From NCBI GenBank assembly GCA_021792315.1, contig JAJYUX010000081.1, forward strand, positions 1-6,771: a DNA stretch of 6,771 bases, in the 5' to 3' direction. The notes under the pieces were generated by a model that saw nothing but the letters and a program-made list of their open reading frames with translations, had not been told where the DNA came from and searched no databases. The position numbers and the translations under genes were made by a program. Of the stretch, positions 1 to 5,017 are shown in pieces. Each line of letters begins with the position of its first letter. The first letter of the stretch is position 1. Source of the DNA: an archaeon (lineage in GTDB: Archaea; Thermoproteota; Nitrososphaeria; Nitrososphaerales; CADDZS01).

Positions 1-94
1 TAGACTCCTGTAGCTTTGCACAATGGTAGATCTGATACTATTGTTGTGACAGAATATGATTTAGCTGTACCAATTCTCCCTCAGAATGTTTCAC

Positions 95-103
95 AATATT
101 TTT
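95..103 (+). promoter_or_regulatory. possible TATA box of the GAPDH gene
   Basis: An AT-rich stretch (AATATTTTT) is centred about 32 nt before the ATG at 131. This matches the spacing of other candidate boxes in the window and would put transcription start only a few bases ahead of the ATG. No purine-rich ribosome binding site is seen between it and the start. The rest of 1-130 holds nothing else I can support. Confidence 0.35.
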
Positions 104-130
104 CTGCGTTTAGTTTGATATTCTTTAGTC

Positions 131-1150
131 ATGACTATCAGAGTTGCTGTGAATGGGCTGGGGAGAACTGGAAGGCAGTTCTTTAGAGCGTGTTTGAAAG
201 ACAGCGAGTTTGGAAAGAGCTTTGATGTTGTCGCCTTCAATGATTTGGCCGAACCAGAATCACTCGCCTACTTTTTCAAGTACGATTCAGTACACGGTAC
301 ACTTCGTAATGATATAACGTACGGTGACTCTTACGTCACAGTAGACGGCAAGCGATACGATGTTTTCAAGCAGCAATCGCCTGAGAAACTACCTTGGACT
401 AACCTGAAGATCGATGTCGTGGTGGAAAGCACAGGCCTGTTCACATCGAGGCAATTAGCTGAAGGCCACCTTAAGGCTGGAGCAAAGAAAGTGCTCATTT
501 CAGCGCCTGCAAAGCAACCAGACGTGACCCTGGTGCCAGGAGTGAACACGGAAAGGTACGATCACTCAAAGCATCGGATAATCTCCGCAGCTTCCTGCAC
601 AACAAACTGTTTAGCTCCCATGCTAAAGGTTCTGCTGGAACGCTTTGGGGTAGAGAAGGGCTACCTAAGTACGGTTCATGCGTACACAAACGATCAGCGA
701 GTCCTGGATCTTATGAGTAAGAATCTCAGACGTTCTAGGGCAGCAAGTCTATCAATAATCCCAACTACAACTGGTGCTGCATCAGCGATCGGGGAAGTGA
801 TACCAGAACTCAATGGCAAGATGGACGGCATGGCTTTTCGCGTGCCTGTTCCGGATGGGTCGATTGCGGATCTGACTGTTCAGCTCAGCACTGAAGTCAC
901 GAAAGAACAAATCAACGAATCATACATGCTGGCATCAGGAGAAAAGCTGAATGGAATCCTCCAGTATACTGAGGATCCGATTGTCTCTGCAGACATCGTG
1001 GGAAATCCAAGCTCGTGCATAATTGATGGCGGAGGCACCACTGTCCTAGGAGGAAAGGGAAATTTTGCAAAGATACTTGGTTGGTACGATAATGAGTGGG
1101 GGTACGCCAATAGACTGGTTGATGTTGTCAAACTCATCGCATCTGCATAG
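131..1150 (+). CDS. gap: glyceraldehyde-3-phosphate dehydrogenase, bacterial/eukaryotic type (class I)
   Basis: Cytosolic enzyme that oxidises and phosphorylates glyceraldehyde 3-phosphate to 1,3-bisphosphoglycerate, reversibly, with NAD(P). At 339 residues it has the normal family length. The N-terminal Rossmann motif NGLGRTGR is at 8-15, and the cofactor-binding Asn-Asp pair at 37-38 suggests NAD use. The catalytic loop SCTTNC puts the nucleophile at Cys156, with the partner His183 in TVHAYTNDQ. The phosphate-site LRRSRAA and the C-terminal WYDNEWGY (318-325) are intact. The ATG at 131 gives the expected N-terminus (MTIRVAVNGLG). This is the class I form, whereas most archaea carry a distinct archaeal GAPDH; lateral acquisition is an inference. 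It converges on the aldolase/phosphatase gene. The usual Leu-Pro after VLD is Leu-Met here (194-195), which leaves cofactor preference slightly open. Confidence 0.97.
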   Translation: MTIRVAVNGLGRTGRQFFRACLKDSEFGKSFDVVAFNDLAEPESLAYFFKYDSVHGTLRNDITYGDSYVTVDGKRYDVFKQQSPEKLPWTNLKIDVVVESTGLFTSRQLAEGHLKAGAKKVLISAPAKQPDVTLVPGVNTERYDHSKHRIISAASCTTNCLAPMLKVLLERFGVEKGYLSTVHAYTNDQRVLDLMSKNLRRSRAASLSIIPTTTGAASAIGEVIPELNGKMDGMAFRVPVPDGSIADLTVQLSTEVTKEQINESYMLASGEKLNGILQYTEDPIVSADIVGNPSSCIIDGGGTTVLGGKGNFAKILGWYDNEWGYANRLVDVVKLIASA

Positions 1151-1251
1151 GGGTTATTCGATCTGGGATGTACCTTCTGCAGTATTTCTGCTTGGGATGG
1201 TGGAGATGTCATTTTCAAAAGCTTGTTTCAGGATCTTCTAAGATAACGCTT

Positions 1252-1265
1252 CGTTAGTTCTAACG
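1252..1265. repeat. short perfect inverted repeat between convergent genes
   Basis: CGTTAG and CTAACG are exact inverted copies separated by TT. They lie about 100 nt after the GAPDH stop and 115 nt after the aldolase/phosphatase stop. A TT loop is too small for a stable RNA hairpin as drawn, so a protein-binding palindrome is as likely as a terminator stem. The remainder of the 1151-1379 gap shows no gene. Confidence 0.4.
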
Positions 1266-1283
1266 TGATGGTCCGAACGGGCC

Positions 1284-1294
1284 CTTATTTTCTC
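1284..1294 (+). terminator. possible T-rich terminator of the GAPDH transcript
   Basis: A pyrimidine/T-rich run (CTTATTTTCTC) lies about 135 nt after the GAPDH stop and 19 nt beyond the CGTTAG/CTAACG palindrome. Archaeal RNA polymerase typically releases at such T-rich tracts. The run is imperfect, so the call is weak. Confidence 0.3.
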
Positions 1295-1379
1295 AAGGCT
1301 ATCAGGAATGAATCACCGTGGGGCATGAACTCCTGCGCGTGCAGTTGAATTGTCGTAATCGGTTAGACTCCAATGCGTG

Positions 1380-2486
1380 CTACTTCCGTACCTGGAACCT
1401 TCTCCCCAATTCATTGAGCCTATCTTCCAATATCGTGTACTCTAGCTCTTCCATTGGTAACATGCCAGGCATGACAAAGCCTTGATCGCGCATGTATGTT
1501 GATTTTACAGCGGCCAAGTGCCTAACCTCGTCGAACATTGGATCATCGAATCCATCTCCAGGGCCAACGAATCTACCTTCGTGCATGGAGAAATAGAGCG
1601 CGCTCACGATCGGATTGCACTGGAATATTGAAGCGGGAGACTTTATCTTGACAGGCATAAGAGCCATGTAGTGACTCCCTCGCGAGTCTCCCCCTACGTA
1701 GTGGGCATGTCTGAACACAACGCCTATTTCCTCAGTTGCAAGGAATGGTTTCTGTACCCTCACAAGCGAAATTGGATCGTCTTTTCCAACGTATTTGCCC
1801 GCGATATTGTGCAACCTAGTCGTGCTCACTGCGAGTATCGGTTCATTGCCTTGACGCAGGTTAATCGATTCTATGACGTATCGATGCGGGTCGACCAATA
1901 GCGATGCTATATCGATGTAATCTTCGGGAGTCTTCAGTTGAATTACCTTGTCTGCTTCAGTGTGTTTCGTATCCATTATCGAAAATGTAACTCCGCCCCT
2001 CATTGTTTCGCTCAATATCAATCCAGGAGAGTGAGATACTTCAACGAATGCGTAGTAAAGCGGGAGATTGAAAGCTCCGGGCTCAGTCTTGTCTGCCGTA
2101 AGAAGTAGAAACGCCTCATTCGGCCTTTCTTCGAATTCGAGCTCCGATACTCCTGGGCCCATCCCTTTGACGTTGCCGGAAAAGGCCGTTTTCAAGAGGT
2201 CCTGTCCAGCGCCATAAAGGCTCTGAGATTTGGCAACTTCGGTGCCGGTCATGAATGCGTCAAATGCCAACTTGTGGATCTCGGAGCTGTTCACGCCCTT
2301 TCTGTGACTCATAAGAATGTGAATATCATCTCCGGTGTATCCAACATAGGCGTCGATTAAGAGACCGCTTCCAGAACCTTTCTTTTGCACGAATTCTTTC
2401 ACAGTGTCCAATACTTCAGAGCTAGGCAGTGTGTGTCCACCGACCGCTCCAATGTCTGCCTTTATCGCGGACAGGGTGATCTTCAT
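1380..2486 (-). CDS. fbp: archaeal fructose-1,6-bisphosphate aldolase/phosphatase (type V, bifunctional)
   Basis: Bifunctional gluconeogenic enzyme. It condenses dihydroxyacetone phosphate with glyceraldehyde 3-phosphate and then dephosphorylates the product, giving fructose 6-phosphate; it requires Mg. The family N-terminus MKITLSAIKADIGAVGGH is clear, so I start at the ATG at 2486. A GTG in frame at 2498 would add four residues (MIKK) not usual in the family. Counting from 2486, the core GAGQDLL...SGNVKGMGPGVSELEFEERP, ADKTEPGAFNLPLY and RGSHY segments are all present. KYVGKDDP carries Tyr232 and Lys235, matching the Tyr229 and Schiff-base Lys232 known from the Thermoproteus/Sulfolobus enzymes. 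Metal-binding acidic motifs, including FDDPMFDE near the end, are kept. At 368 residues it is about family length and looks functional. It is convergent with gap, so the pair may serve the same pathway without sharing a transcript. Confidence 0.96.
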   Translation of the reverse strand: MKITLSAIKADIGAVGGHTLPSSEVLDTVKEFVQKKGSGSGLLIDAYVGYTGDDIHILMSHRKGVNSSEIHKLAFDAFMTGTEVAKSQSLYGAGQDLLKTAFSGNVKGMGPGVSELEFEERPNEAFLLLTADKTEPGAFNLPLYYAFVEVSHSPGLILSETMRGGVTFSIMDTKHTEADKVIQLKTPEDYIDIASLLVDPHRYVIESINLRQGNEPILAVSTTRLHNIAGKYVGKDDPISLVRVQKPFLATEEIGVVFRHAHYVGGDSRGSHYMALMPVKIKSPASIFQCNPIVSALYFSMHEGRFVGPGDGFDDPMFDEVRHLAAVKSTYMRDQGFVMPGMLPMEELEYTILEDRLNELGRRFQVRK

Positions 2487-2521
2487 TTTTTTGATCACAT
2501 AACAAAAATGGTCGTTCTAGC

Positions 2522-2528
2522 TATTATC
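2522..2528 (-). promoter_or_regulatory. possible TATA box of the aldolase/phosphatase gene
   Basis: GATAATA on the minus strand lies about 39 nt before the ATG at 2486 and 27 nt before the in-frame GTG at 2498. If used, transcription would begin near 2499, giving either a 12-nt leader or a leaderless message. This is the reason the GTG start cannot be fully excluded. Confidence 0.3.
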
Positions 2529-2684
2529 TCTTTAGATGTCTTAGTCTACTGCAATAAGATTGATGCAGAACCGAACACTTCTCTGGATCTCTCTCCGATA
2601 AGATTCTTTGAGTTCTAATGGTAGCCAATTGTGATTAGGCGAGATTCAATTTGCACTGAAATTCATCTGTGAGTTAAGAGTGGT

Positions 2685-2720
2685 GATGTTCTTCGCATGA
2701 CGATTTCAGCGAATAGCATC
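2685..2720. repeat. imperfect inverted repeat, 12-nt arms with 12-nt spacer
   Basis: Left arm GATGTTCTTCGC (2685-2696) and right arm GCGAATAGCATC (2709-2720) are inverse complements at 10 of 12 positions. As RNA one of the two exceptions is a G-U pair. The repeat sits in the 384-nt non-coding stretch 2487-2870 between two minus-strand genes. It could be a structured RNA element or a regulator site. Apart from this and the candidate promoter, I see no supported feature in that stretch; the short open frames there have atypical composition or lack starts. Confidence 0.45.
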
Positions 2721-2870
2721 AAGCCTCAGCAATCTGGTCTCGTCGGGAGATCATGTAGATGACTGTGATCTTCAAGAGGGTTCGTTTTACATTCAAACCA
2801 ACATTGACTGATCTGAATAATTACGAATGGATGGCCGACTTCAATAGATACGTTTGCAGTAAAGTACTAT

Positions 2871-3116
2871 TCAGGAGTGTCCAATGTAGCGCTGAAATAC
2901 AATTTGGTTTTCAGTCCCACTCAATTTGCCGCTTCGTGACATTGCAAGTGGAGTGTCGCCAGGAATAGTTTCTGCTTGTGAAATCTTTGAGATCTTCTTT
3001 TCGAGGTCCTCTATCGCCGCAAATAGATGATCTCCTTCACCAGTCTTTGACGGATCATTAGAAGAGCTCGCAACAAACTTCCCTTTTTCCTCGTCAAAAC
3101 GAATAAGGTAGGCCAT
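2871..3116 (-). CDS. small hypothetical protein, 81 residues
   Basis: I do not recognise a family. The protein is soluble and charged, with no signal peptide or membrane segment. It opens with a possible short beta segment (AYLIRFDEEKGKFVAS, 2-17), then a polar stretch with several Ser/Asp/Gly, then an amphipathic helix (about 30-48, FAAIEDLEKKISKISQ) that could form a short coiled coil. The C-terminal third is polar and probably flexible. The ATG at 3116 follows a TATA-like CTTAATAG by about 36 nt, supporting a short-leader transcript of its own. Its neighbours are about 380 nt or more away, so it is monocistronic. Evidence that it is coding is composition plus promoter spacing; chance remains possible. 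Confidence 0.55.
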   Translation of the reverse strand: MAYLIRFDEEKGKFVASSSNDPSKTGEGDHLFAAIEDLEKKISKISQAETIPGDTPLAMSRSGKLSGTENQIVFQRYIGHS

Positions 3117-3148
3117 GACAGTTGACTCTCTCAGAGATAGCGCAGGTA

Positions 3149-3156
3149 CTATTAAG
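3149..3156 (-). promoter_or_regulatory. TATA-like box ahead of the 81-residue gene
   Basis: CTTAATAG on the minus strand is centred about 36 nt before the ATG at 3116, implying a leader of roughly 9-11 nt. The spacing agrees with the other candidate promoters in the window. Confidence 0.4.
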
Positions 3157-3400
3157 GCATAGATGCGATTATCAAAGTTGAGAATTGCATCTATACGTGA
3201 GCCTGGTTTCTAGCCAAGAGGTGGTGAGCAACTACTCTTTCATGAAACTCGTGATAGAATTGCCGCTGATGCGACAAGACTCAAAGTGCGGTGAACGGGT
3301 GACCCGAGCAAACGTCGATTTCCGGTCGCTTGGTGACAGTTTCGGATTCCGCAATGGTGTCGGGTTCCGTTTACTACTTCCTGAGTACTCCTGTTCTCGA

Positions 3401-3685
3401 CTAAGAATTGTCCTGCCTCATCCGATGAATGAAACAAACGCTTCCTCCGGGCTCCATTGTAACGGCGTTGGCCCTCTCGCCTTTACCTATCCATCTGATG
3501 TCAAGCGACCTATTTGTAACATCTGCCGAAATCTCAAGTTCGAGAGTATTCCGAAAACAATCAACGAATCGTTCAGATCAGCGCAAAACAATTCCGATGT
3601 CAGGATTTTCCACTTCTATTGAGTGGAACATTTCAGTCACCTGCCTAAAGCGAAAGTTCAATGAGCTTTCAAAATCGACTCGATA
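3401..3685 (-). pseudogene. possible decayed reading frame with one in-frame TGA
   Basis: One minus-strand frame stays open from 3685 to 3404 except for a TGA at 3578-3580. The parts on each side read like soluble protein (for example FHSIEVENPDIGIVLR before the stop and NTLELEISADVTNRSLDIRW after it). The overlapping plus-strand open frames are rich in Ser, Leu, Cys and Arg, as antisense shadows often are. The only plausible starts are GTG at 3640 and ATG at 3631; from the ATG only 17 residues precede the TGA. I recognise no family. It may be a remnant of a small gene, a sequencing error, or chance. I see nothing else gene-like in 3117-3757. Confidence 0.25.
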
Positions 3686-3711
3686 TCAATCCTGAGAAAC
3701 ATTCTCTGCGA

Positions 3712-3718
3712 TTAAATA
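3712..3718 (+). promoter_or_regulatory. TATA box of the winged-helix gene
   Basis: TTAAATA is a good archaeal TATA match centred about 43 nt before the ATG at 3758. Start of transcription would fall near 3741, giving a leader of about 17 nt. No ribosome binding site is evident in that leader. Confidence 0.5.
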
Positions 3719-3757
3719 CTTGGAAATGCATTATCCTATGAAAGACGGACATGCCAG

Positions 3758-4003
3758 ATGCCGGACCAAGAACATAAAGACATGGCTTTCGTTTGGGAAG
3801 AAGTCAAGATACTTGCCTCAACTTCGTCCACCCCAAAGCTAATGGATGAAATTTCCTTGGAGACTAACATACCACTCGATATTTGCGAGAAGAAAGTCAT
3901 GGACCTCGTTGATCTCGGCTTGTTGACTGTCCAGCACGACAGCGACCTTTACGGTCACGAATTGGTTAGATACGTTGTACCTTCCAAAAGGAAGTATCGC
4001 TGA
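3758..4003 (+). CDS. small winged-helix-like protein, putative DNA-binding regulator
   Basis: An 81-residue basic-ended protein with the pattern of a compact winged helix. Helix 1 is about 10-21 (FVWEEVKILAS). A second helix at about 27-36 (KLMDEISLET) leads into a turn and a recognition-like helix at about 38-50 (PLDICEKKVMDLV). The typical DLGLLTV follows, then a beta-wing region (54-60 and 66-74) and the basic tail PSKRKYR. No ligand-binding or second domain is present, so it would be a single-domain regulator or a nucleic-acid-binding accessory protein. The ATG at 3758 follows a TATA box with a short leader; an in-frame ATG at 3782 would remove eight hydrophilic residues. It converges with the tRNA-Val gene and has no operon partner. 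Targets cannot be inferred. Confidence 0.7.
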   Translation: MPDQEHKDMAFVWEEVKILASTSSTPKLMDEISLETNIPLDICEKKVMDLVDLGLLTVQHDSDLYGHELVRYVVPSKRKYR

Positions 4004-4050
4004 GAAACATGAAATCTGGAACGTCCTGTTAGAAGGAATTCAAAGATTAC

Positions 4051-4060
4051 TGAAAAGTTG
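4051..4060 (-). terminator. possible terminator after tRNA-Val
   Basis: On the minus strand, CAACTTTTCA begins 7 nt beyond the tRNA discriminator base. Short T-runs directly after tRNA genes commonly end archaeal transcription. The run has only four consecutive T, so confidence is low. Confidence 0.35.
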
Positions 4061-4110
4061 AGCAGATGGGCCAGGCCGGATTTGAACCGACGACCCACAC
4101 CGCGTAAGGG

Positions 4111-4136
4111 TCTGACCGCAAATCTACACGAATTGC
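4111..4136 (-). other. tRNA-Val intron 2, in the 5' strand of the anticodon stem (29/30)
   Basis: A 26-nt insertion separates ACA (27-29) from CC (30-31) of the anticodon stem. Because of a repeated A the boundary may shift by one base (28/29). The intron segment CGTGTAG (4124-4130) can pair with the exon stretch CTTACGCG (4101-4108) that contains the anticodon, including G-U pairs. This resembles the intron-exon central helix of a bulge-helix-bulge substrate. The flanking bulges are irregular, so it would be a relaxed motif. Confidence 0.75.
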
Positions 4137-4152
4137 TGTTGTCCTAACCAGG

Positions 4153-4179
4153 TTGTCCGAATCGGCTTGCCCGGTTTCC
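4153..4179 (-). other. tRNA-Val intron 1, in the D loop
   Basis: A 27-nt insertion splits the D loop between about positions 15 and 16. Shifting it by two bases (ending ...AACC, next exon starting TGGTTA) also yields a 10-nt loop, so the exact cut is uncertain. The intron stretch AACCGGG pairs fully (one G-U) with CCTGGTT at the start of the next exon, again the arrangement of a bulge-helix-bulge central helix. A regular inner intron stem is not seen. Confidence 0.75.
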
Positions 4180-4221
4180 CTAGACGACTGGCCCGCTGCA
4201 TCCACTCTTGGCAACTTCGTT

Positions 4222-4229
4222 CTTTAAAG
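4222..4229 (-). promoter_or_regulatory. TATA box of tRNA-Val
   Basis: CTTTAAAG, a palindromic and strong archaeal TATA element, is centred about 31 nt before the first base of the tRNA. That would start the transcript about 5 nt upstream of the acceptor stem. It begins 37 nt after the stop of the preceding minus-strand gene, so the tRNA has independent transcription. Confidence 0.65.
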
Positions 4230-4265
4230 TTTGACTAGGGTCAGGGGAAACTGTAAACATAGAAC

Positions 4266-4583
4266 TCAGTTCTTGCTCTTCATGGAGTTGTAGGTAGTGA
4301 CTAGATTTCTCACTTGCGTCAATGCAATCTTCATCTGCGCTGCATTGTCGTACTTTACGCCAATCGTCAGGTTGTTGACCTGCGTTTGAAGCACTTTCAT
4401 ATCGATTGGACTGCTCTGACCGGATCGAACAAGCTGACCGATAGTCTGGTTCAGTCTGTTTATGTTTTGAAGCGCCAATATCCTGTTTTCCTCTTTACTC
4501 AAACCATGTGGAGAATCGCTCCCAATCAGAGGCATAACGTATCGCTCCAACTGAGCGAATATCTCTCCAAGCGAGCTCTCCAA
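4266..4583 (-). CDS. small helical protein of unknown function, last gene of the metG cluster
   Basis: About 105 residues, predicted mostly alpha-helical and soluble, with no recognised family. Helix-rich segments are about 3-19 (SSLGEIFAQLERYVMPL), 29-54 (SKEENRILALQNINRLNQTIGQLVRS), 60-74 and 78-100, with periodic Leu/Ile/Val and many Gln/Asn, which suggests a helical bundle or coiled coil. The only start after the frame opens is TTG at 4583, 20 nt after the stop of the tRNA-binding protein. The same frame continues upstream as LEREVELELE, which still looks coding, so the true start may be a rarer codon inside the preceding gene. The position suggests cotranscription with the MetRS genes; a role in translation is only an inference from context. 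Confidence 0.65.
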   Translation of the reverse strand: MESSLGEIFAQLERYVMPLIGSDSPHGLSKEENRILALQNINRLNQTIGQLVRSGQSSPIDMKVLQTQVNNLTIGVKYDNAAQMKIALTQVRNLVTTYNSMKSKN

Positions 4584-4603
4584 TTCTAGTTCAACTTCGC
4601 GTT

Positions 4604-4975
4604 CTAAGTGACTTTGGCCCCTGCGTTCAGGGGTCTGTCGGGTGTGAGGACTGAAATCTCTGGTCCTTCGGCTGCTGCAAGCAGCATAACTTCTGAAACA
4701 AGCCCCATCAGACTACGCGGCTTGAGATTGACCACAACGACTATGATCTTGTCTTTCAGCTGTTCTGGTTCATACTTTGCGCCAACACCAGCAATACACT
4801 GCTTCTGCTGACCGCCGATGTCCAAAATTAGCTTGAGCAATCTCGCTGAATTTGGAACTCTTGAAACTTCCAGAACCTTCGCAGTACGTATGTCAATTCG
4901 CTTGAACTCGTCAAAAGTCACTTCGACTGTTGGTGTCTCAGAACCCAATGGCTGAGTTGTTGGGGTCTCCGTCAT
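4604..4975 (-). CDS. MetRS beta-type tRNA-binding protein (EMAP/Arc1p OB fold)
   Basis: A 123-residue stand-alone homologue of the C-terminal tRNA-binding domain of methionyl-tRNA synthetase. In archaea with split MetRS this chain binds tRNA nonspecifically and can aid the catalytic chain. After a polar N-terminus (1-18) comes the OB fold: DEFKRIDIRTAKVLEV (22-37), NSARLLKLILDIG (42-54), QCIAGVGAKYEPEQLKDK (59-76), then the typical NLKPRSLMGLVSEVMLLAA (83-101). The common SEGM signature appears as SEVM. The ATG at 4975 lies 42 nt after the metG stop. That gap contains a TTAAAA box about 34 nt before the start, so the gene may be made both from the metG transcript and from its own promoter. 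CsaA-type tRNA-binding chaperones share the fold, but the adjacency to metG favours the MetRS beta role. Confidence 0.93.
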   Translation of the reverse strand: MTETPTTQPLGSETPTVEVTFDEFKRIDIRTAKVLEVSRVPNSARLLKLILDIGGQQKQCIAGVGAKYEPEQLKDKIIVVVVNLKPRSLMGLVSEVMLLAAAEGPEISVLTPDRPLNAGAKVT

Positions 4976-5004
4976 TTCTCTCTGACACTAAAACGCAGAA
5001 CGAT

Positions 5005-5013
5005 GTTTTAACT
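5005..5013 (-). promoter_or_regulatory. possible internal TATA box before the tRNA-binding gene
   Basis: AGTTAAAAC on the minus strand lies in the 42-nt gap after metG, about 34 nt before the ATG at 4975. Its spacing equals that of the other candidate promoters, suggesting an internal start in the cluster. Confidence 0.4.
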
Positions 5014-5017
5014 GCTT

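Larger units (their letters stand above)
4067..4194 (-). tRNA. tRNA-Val (anticodon UAC) interrupted by two introns
   Basis: The 128-nt gene gives a full 75-nt cloverleaf once 27 nt are removed from the D loop and 26 nt from the anticodon stem. The acceptor stem GGGCCAG/CTGGCCC is perfect over 7 bp, with discriminator A and no encoded CCA. The D stem GTCT/GGAC closes a 10-nt loop. The anticodon stem ACACC/GGTGT is perfect only after splicing. Loop CTTACGC has T33, anticodon UAC (4104-4106) and G37, reading valine GUA codons. The variable loop GGGTC supplies C48 to pair with G15. The T stem GTCGG/CCGGC closes TTCAAAT. Exons are 4180-4194, 4137-4152 and 4067-4110. Without the second excision the stem has a G-G clash and the loop lacks T33. 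Its own TATA box lies upstream. Confidence 0.9.

Noticed and set aside
4..183. Plus-strand open frame at the left edge running into gap
   Set aside because: It follows a TAG at position 1, has no good start codon, and overlaps the GAPDH start in another frame.
2630..2760. Possible C/D box guide RNA (TGATG-like and CTGA motifs on the minus strand)
   Set aside because: C-like boxes do not match RUGAUGA well, and the distance to the second CTGA is too short for a guide.
2759..2968. Plus-strand open frame of 69 codons
   Set aside because: Overlaps the better-supported 81-residue minus gene, has no promoter, and its composition is aromatic/Cys-rich and irregular.
3578..3580. In-frame TGA as recoded selenocysteine
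   Set aside because: No SECIS-like element or selenoprotein family resemblance; decay or error is simpler.
3185..3622. Plus-strand open frame of 145 codons starting with TTG
   Set aside because: Cys/Ser/Arg/Asn-rich composition without secondary-structure rhythm or motifs. It is codon-aligned antisense to a more protein-like minus-strand frame and has no good promoter or ATG.
3429..3695. Plus-strand open frame of 88 codons
   Set aside because: Ser/Leu/Thr-rich shadow of the minus-strand frame. It overlaps the promoter region of the winged-helix gene without a plausible promoter of its own.
4101..4136. Reading the tRNA with a standard intron at 37/38 or with no anticodon-arm intron
   Set aside because: The stem would then be ACAGC/GGTGT with a G-G clash and the loop would lack T33; the 29/30 model pairs perfectly.
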